Assembly (NCBI GenBank): GCA_003118195.1
Contig: BEXV01000249.1
Span: 66,078 to 76,538, forward strand
Source of the DNA: Hemicentrotus pulcherrimus
Taxonomy: Eukaryota > Echinodermata > Echinoidea > Camarodonta > Strongylocentrotidae
Direction of reading: 5' to 3'
Length of the DNA stretch: 10,461 nucleotides
Below the pieces are notes generated by a model. That model made no database searches and was not told where the DNA came from. It was given only the letters and a program-made list of their open reading frames with translations. This document shows positions 7,671 to 10,461 of this stretch, piece after piece. The translations under genes were made by a program, and so were the position numbers. The stretch's first letter is position 1. Every line of letters starts with the position of its first letter.

Positions 7671-8312
7671 TTCTTTCCTAAAATGTGGAAAAAAGTAATA
7701 GTTTAATATGCAGTTCTTTATTTTGTTATGTGAAATATGTATTCTTTTGGCTACGCACACTGTTGTCACCTCGATTTCTAAAATGATACAGATGTTATGA
7801 AAGGCATCTTCTACATAATCTAGGAGCACCATCCCGAGAGGCATGTACGCTTTATTTCACAGAACAGTCAAAATCCTGCTAAGATGTATTGGCAATAGAC
7901 CAGCTCGTATTTAGCTTCGGTACAAAATGACCCCCAAATATCCACATATATTTTACACATGGAGACGTCCCACTTAGTCCATTTTAGAATATTCATTGCC
8001 AAAGCGATGAGATAGTGCTTCATGAATAAATTTGTTTGTCAATTTAATAAGAATACTTCTAACTGTTTATCAGAAAGTGTACCGTCGGTGAATAAATTAA
8101 TAATGATATAAATTTCATTGAGCACGAATCCAGTTTTCGTCTCAATGGGTTTTAACATATTGGTAAAAACGACTTTTATCTGCCAATGCGCAAATTCTAT
8201 CTGCGAACTGGCTTATTAGTTAGTTTGCTTTTACCGAATGCCTCCAATATCGGTTATTGAACTAAGAGGTCTGTAACCTCTTGCTCTGGTTAAGCTGAAA
8301 GATCACTCTGAA
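7671..8312. other. Stretch without recognisable gene
   Basis: A minus-strand frame of 58 codons (7844-7668) starts with ATG and shows no recognisable motif; it overlaps the nested inverted repeats and is of chance length. No repeats or RNA genes were recognised. TAAT-rich words are common. Confidence 0.5.
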
Positions 8313-8331
8313 ATGCAAATGCAAAATGCAT
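8313..8331 (+). promoter_or_regulatory. POU octamer ATGCAAAT with adjoining ATGCA palindrome
   Basis: An exact octamer ATGCAAAT (8313-8320) overlaps ATGCAAAATGCAT (8319-8331), an interrupted palindrome resembling a dimeric POU site. AT-rich homeodomain-like words (TTAATTAATCGAA) follow about 50 bases downstream. The match is exact but short, and without a gene in sight its use as an enhancer element is only a possibility. Confidence 0.25.
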
Positions 8332-8912
8332 CAACCGTTATACACCTGATTCAACAAATAATGTATAATCTCGTGAATTAATTAATCGAATGTTGCACGA
8401 TCTGCGATCATTATTCATCTGTTACAGATTACAGGCGGGGGATGTCATTGCACGAATCTTCGATCCCTAACCAACCTCTTTTTGTAAGACATCAGAGAGT
8501 GTCGATGAAATGTGGATTTTAAGAATCATTTTTAATATTCCAAAACAAATACAACCGTTCTCCTAAAGTGATTCATCATGTGAAAACAAAGAATTGCACA
8601 ACAATATGAGAGTTAATGTAAACAAAAATGATTTCGAGTTTCAATCTTACTTAAGTTGATTCATTTATATATCGTTATAGACGTATCATGTCGTATTCCT
8701 GTATAGTCAGGCTATTTTCGTTCCTGGAAGTTGAATAAAAAAGAATAATGCAGCTTTAACTTCATCGTTCATTCTTTGGCGACATGAAGCAGAGAGTAAA
8801 CTATGTTGCCAGAGCAGCGGTCAGTTTCATCGACTTGTTTCCCCATCAACACCAAGGTGTTCAATGGTGTGTTGTATCTTGACAGAATAATTTACACACA
8901 GCTCCGTCCCAC
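8332..8912. other. Stretch without recognisable gene
   Basis: A short hairpin, AACACC and GGTGTT with a two-base loop, lies at 8848-8861. Both strands are open for about 38-40 codons across 8770-8890, but no motif is recognised and flanking splice signals are weak. The rest is AT-rich. Confidence 0.5.
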
Positions 8913-8970
8913 TGACGCCACCAACGCCAGTTCGATAACGCCAGTCTGAGCAAGAATCACATTACCCGAA
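8913..8970 (+). repeat. Second copy of the dispersed repeat seen at 2524-2583
   Basis: GACGCCACCAACG corresponds to GTCACACCAACG near 2528, and GAGCAAGAATCACATTACCC (8948-8967) corresponds to GAACAAAAATATCACATTACCC near 2557. The order and orientation are the same and the total length is similar. This supports a shared interspersed repeat, although internal parts are diverged. Confidence 0.45.
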
Positions 8971-8995
8971 TTTTTTTCTCAAGTTGTATTTTATT
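8971..8995 (-). terminator. Possible polyadenylation signal and oligo-A on the minus strand
   Basis: On the minus strand AATAAA (8995-8990) is followed after about 12 bases by seven A (8977-8971). This arrangement resembles the 3' end of a retroposed transcript that came from the right. In AT-rich DNA it may be chance, and no processed gene is recognised upstream. Confidence 0.2.
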
Positions 8996-9296
8996 GAGAC
9001 AGAAAATATAGGATCACAAGAAATCAGAATAAAATAACTCCATTTAGTATGTGCAGTATGTAGAGCAAGTAGTATATTCAAGCGAAATGAATTAAACATA
9101 TTCTCTCTGAACTTCATAAAAAAACACCTTAAACAAAAAATCTTTATGATATATGTTATATCTGAAAATCAAGACACAAGGAATAACTAGACAAAAAGAA
9201 CACCACATTACATCACGATAATAAAAACGATTGCATAGACCTAAACATACTCATAGGAAAGACCAAACAATTATTGTTCTAGGAAAACAAAATCAT
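8996..9296. other. AT-rich stretch without recognisable gene
   Basis: A-rich on the plus strand with no open frame of note. It lies just downstream, in minus-strand sense, of the transposase remnant and could be the decayed 3' part of the same element. Confidence 0.45.
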
Positions 9297-9479
9297 CTTG
9301 AATTCCTATAGATCCATTCCCAAAGCCATCCCCACGAATCCCCGCACAAACACACCCACACTTTACTGAGATACCTACCCAACTTTACAAAGATTTGAAA
9401 TTGACCACACTTTTGTCGATTATTGATCGATGTGGCCAGTGTGACTGGGGGCATTATCCAGGAATTGCATCTTCCGATT
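9297..9479 (-). pseudogene. Remnant of a pogo/Tigger-like DDE transposase
   Basis: On the minus strand 9479-9426 reads NRKMQFLDNAPSHTGHID. This closely matches the second catalytic block of pogo/Tigger/CENP-B-type (DDE_1) transposases, typically RKILLLLDNAPSHP, including the catalytic Asp and the PSH. In the same frame, VFVRGFVGMALGMD ends at 9312 and EFK is at 9305-9297; these align loosely with the family's VFLPPNTTSLLQPMDQGVI-FK block. The gap between the two Asp positions is 48 residues instead of about 33, and stops interrupt the frame four times, so the gene is dead and carries a small insertion. Upstream blocks (helix-turn-helix, first Asp) were not found up to about 9600. The first match is strong, the second suggestive. 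The open frame at 9293-9487 minus is a neighbouring frame and not the real one. Confidence 0.5.
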
Positions 9480-9868
9480 TGACGCACTCTATTCGATGTT
9501 ATCTTTAAAAGCGTAATAAGAAGGCAGTCCCAAGCGTGGTGTAGAGCGACGATGTTAACACCTTACCCAAAGTTCAGCAAATGTCAGAAAGAACAAGAGC
9601 CGATACACCAGAAGGATTTTCTCGTTAATACCGTTATATATGGATCGCTAGTTATGAGTGCTCATCATGATAGAGTCCAAGTATGTGAATAACATTTGAT
9701 ATGTTTATTATATAAACACAAGAGAATCAGGCGGACCGCAGTTGTGATGATCACAGAGATTTTCGTTAGGTCAACCTAAGACTATTTCACACCAGCCTTG
9801 TCCATCATATATTGATATGTTAAGTAATCCGAATGTGATTTCGCTACCCAATCCTGACCCTATACAGC
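9480..9868. other. Stretch without recognisable gene
   Basis: In minus-strand sense this is upstream of the transposase remnant and would be expected to hold its N-terminal half, but no further transposase block could be read in any frame. The remainder is AT-rich with no repeats recognised. Confidence 0.45.
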
Positions 9869-10000
9869 GTAAAGCTACGGTTACAAAGGTTCGTACGAAT
9901 CTCCCTGTTTTTCCATTGTCTTTCCGAATTTCCATTGTCTGAAGATCGTTCGTACGGCGTTCGTAGCAGTTCATAATGGCATTTGTGACCGAGGCTTAAC
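9869..10000. mobile_element. MITE of about 130 bp with 21-base terminal inverted repeats
   Basis: The left end (9869-9889) and the inverse of the right end (9980-10000) match at 16 of 21 positions; the shared core is CGGTYACAAA. The right end is embedded in TTAA (9996-9999) and the left in GTAA, so the target may have been TTAA or TAA. Inside are a perfect palindrome TTCGTACGAA (9890-9899), a related GTTCGTACGG (9948-9957), and TTTCCATTGTCT twice (9910-9921 and 9929-9940). No coding capacity. Similar AAGCCTCGGTCACAA ends are, as far as I recall, frequent in sea urchin DNA. The minus-strand frame 9771-9974 is not a gene. Confidence 0.65.
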
Positions 10001-10153
10001 AAAATTAAGACCTTTAGTCCCAAACTTTATCCTATCCTTACCCCTAGTTCTAACCCTGATCCTGGACGTAATCCTAAACCTAAAGTGGAAAGGGGTCGTG
10101 CTCGATCTACGTCAACTCCCTCCTATCTCATTCCCAAATCTTCAAAACAGGCT

Positions 10154-10355
10154 GGCTTCGAATCCTTTCAATCTCTTGCTACTTGCCAATGGAACAAACC
10201 CCTACACTTTTGAGAAATAGCACTTCACTTGAATTCTTAAAAAAGATACCTGAAAACATACCTTTCAAATTCGTGAATTTTATCCTTTAAAATAGACATC
10301 ACTTTGTATCTTCTTGAAAAAGGGTTATATAAATACAATCGTTGTTATTATTATT
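10154..10355 (+). repeat. Possible second, strongly degraded SINE
   Basis: GGCTTCGAATCC at 10154-10165 resembles a Pol III box B, and GGGTTATATAAATACAATCG followed by GTTATTATTATT (10322-10354) resembles the tail of the SINE at 4382-4732. The body between is not recognisably alike and no box A is evident. Preceding sequence (10020-10085) is a degenerate CCTAAC-like run. Confidence 0.25.
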
Positions 10356-10429
10356 CGTTTTATGTTGCCTTCCCCAATTCCCCCTCACAATCTTTCCCCT
10401 ATTTCATACCACTCCCCCTGTCGACATTC

Positions 10430-10431
<2 letters not shown>

Positions 10432-10460
<29 letters not shown>

Positions 10461-10461
10461 G
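10432..10461. repeat. Terminal G30 homopolymer
   Basis: Thirty consecutive G close the window, after a pyrimidine-rich stretch at 10366-10419. Such a run can form G-quadruplexes and stalls sequencing, which may be why the sequence ends here. The true length is unknown. Confidence 0.95.

Noticed and set aside
7668..7844. 58-codon minus-strand ORF beginning MPLGMVLLDY
   Set aside because: Length is expected by chance in AT-rich DNA; no motif, no splice or promoter support, and it overlaps an inverted repeat.
8770..8890. Coding-like 38-codon frame on the minus strand, with a weak acceptor-like TTCTGTCAAG before it
   Set aside because: No donor site at the other end, the opposite strand is equally open, and no family is recognised.
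10020..10085. Telomere-type CCTAAC-like repeats, also near 4272-4318
   Set aside because: Units are highly degenerate and few; not distinguishable from simple C/T/A-rich sequence.

Overview
This window looks like non-coding, repeat-rich genomic DNA from a eukaryote, most likely a marine deuterostome and quite possibly a sea urchin. The clues are AT-rich background with no long open frames, a tRNA-derived SINE with a (TTA)-rich tail, fossils of a LINE reverse transcriptase and of a pogo/Tigger-like transposase, several small inverted-repeat elements, and GAGTGA/TCACTC and GGCGGATCCAGG-type repeats that I associate with echinoid genomes. The species assignment is inference. No prokaryotic operon structure, rRNA, CRISPR array or intact protein-coding gene was found. 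The longest open frame is 102 codons and lies inside the SINE, so it is not a gene.

Layout. Bases 1-360 hold a cluster of GAGTGA/TCACTC palindromic repeats ending in a T13 run. Bases 361-1890 are AT-rich and featureless. A minus-strand LINE reverse-transcriptase fossil lies at about 2001-2171, next to an (AATC)n microsatellite. Bases 2487-2630 hold short palindromes and a dispersed repeat that recurs near 8913-8970. Bases 2640-4370 have no recognisable gene, but a GC-rich spot with an E2F-type site at 3592-3607 is a weak promoter candidate. The SINE occupies about 4382-4732 and is followed by a pyrimidine tract.

The main structure is a DNA transposon of about 2.04 kb at 5007-7046. It has long imperfect terminal inverted repeats of about 360-380 bp and a TTAA on each flank, and it appears to be non-autonomous. 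Its 1.3 kb interior holds a smaller inverted-repeat element at 6181-6325. To the right are nested inverted repeats (7581-7670), a POU octamer pair (8313-8331), the pogo-like transposase remnant on the minus strand (9297-9479), a MITE with 21-bp terminal repeats (9869-10000), a possible second degraded SINE tail, and a terminal run of 30 G that ends the sequence.

No genes here act together. The window records several layers of transposition (LINE, SINE, TTAA-type DNA transposon, pogo, MITEs) in intergenic or intronic DNA. The result most worth following up is the TTAA-flanked long-TIR element, followed by the two coding fossils, which are broken by stop codons and so are easy to miss.
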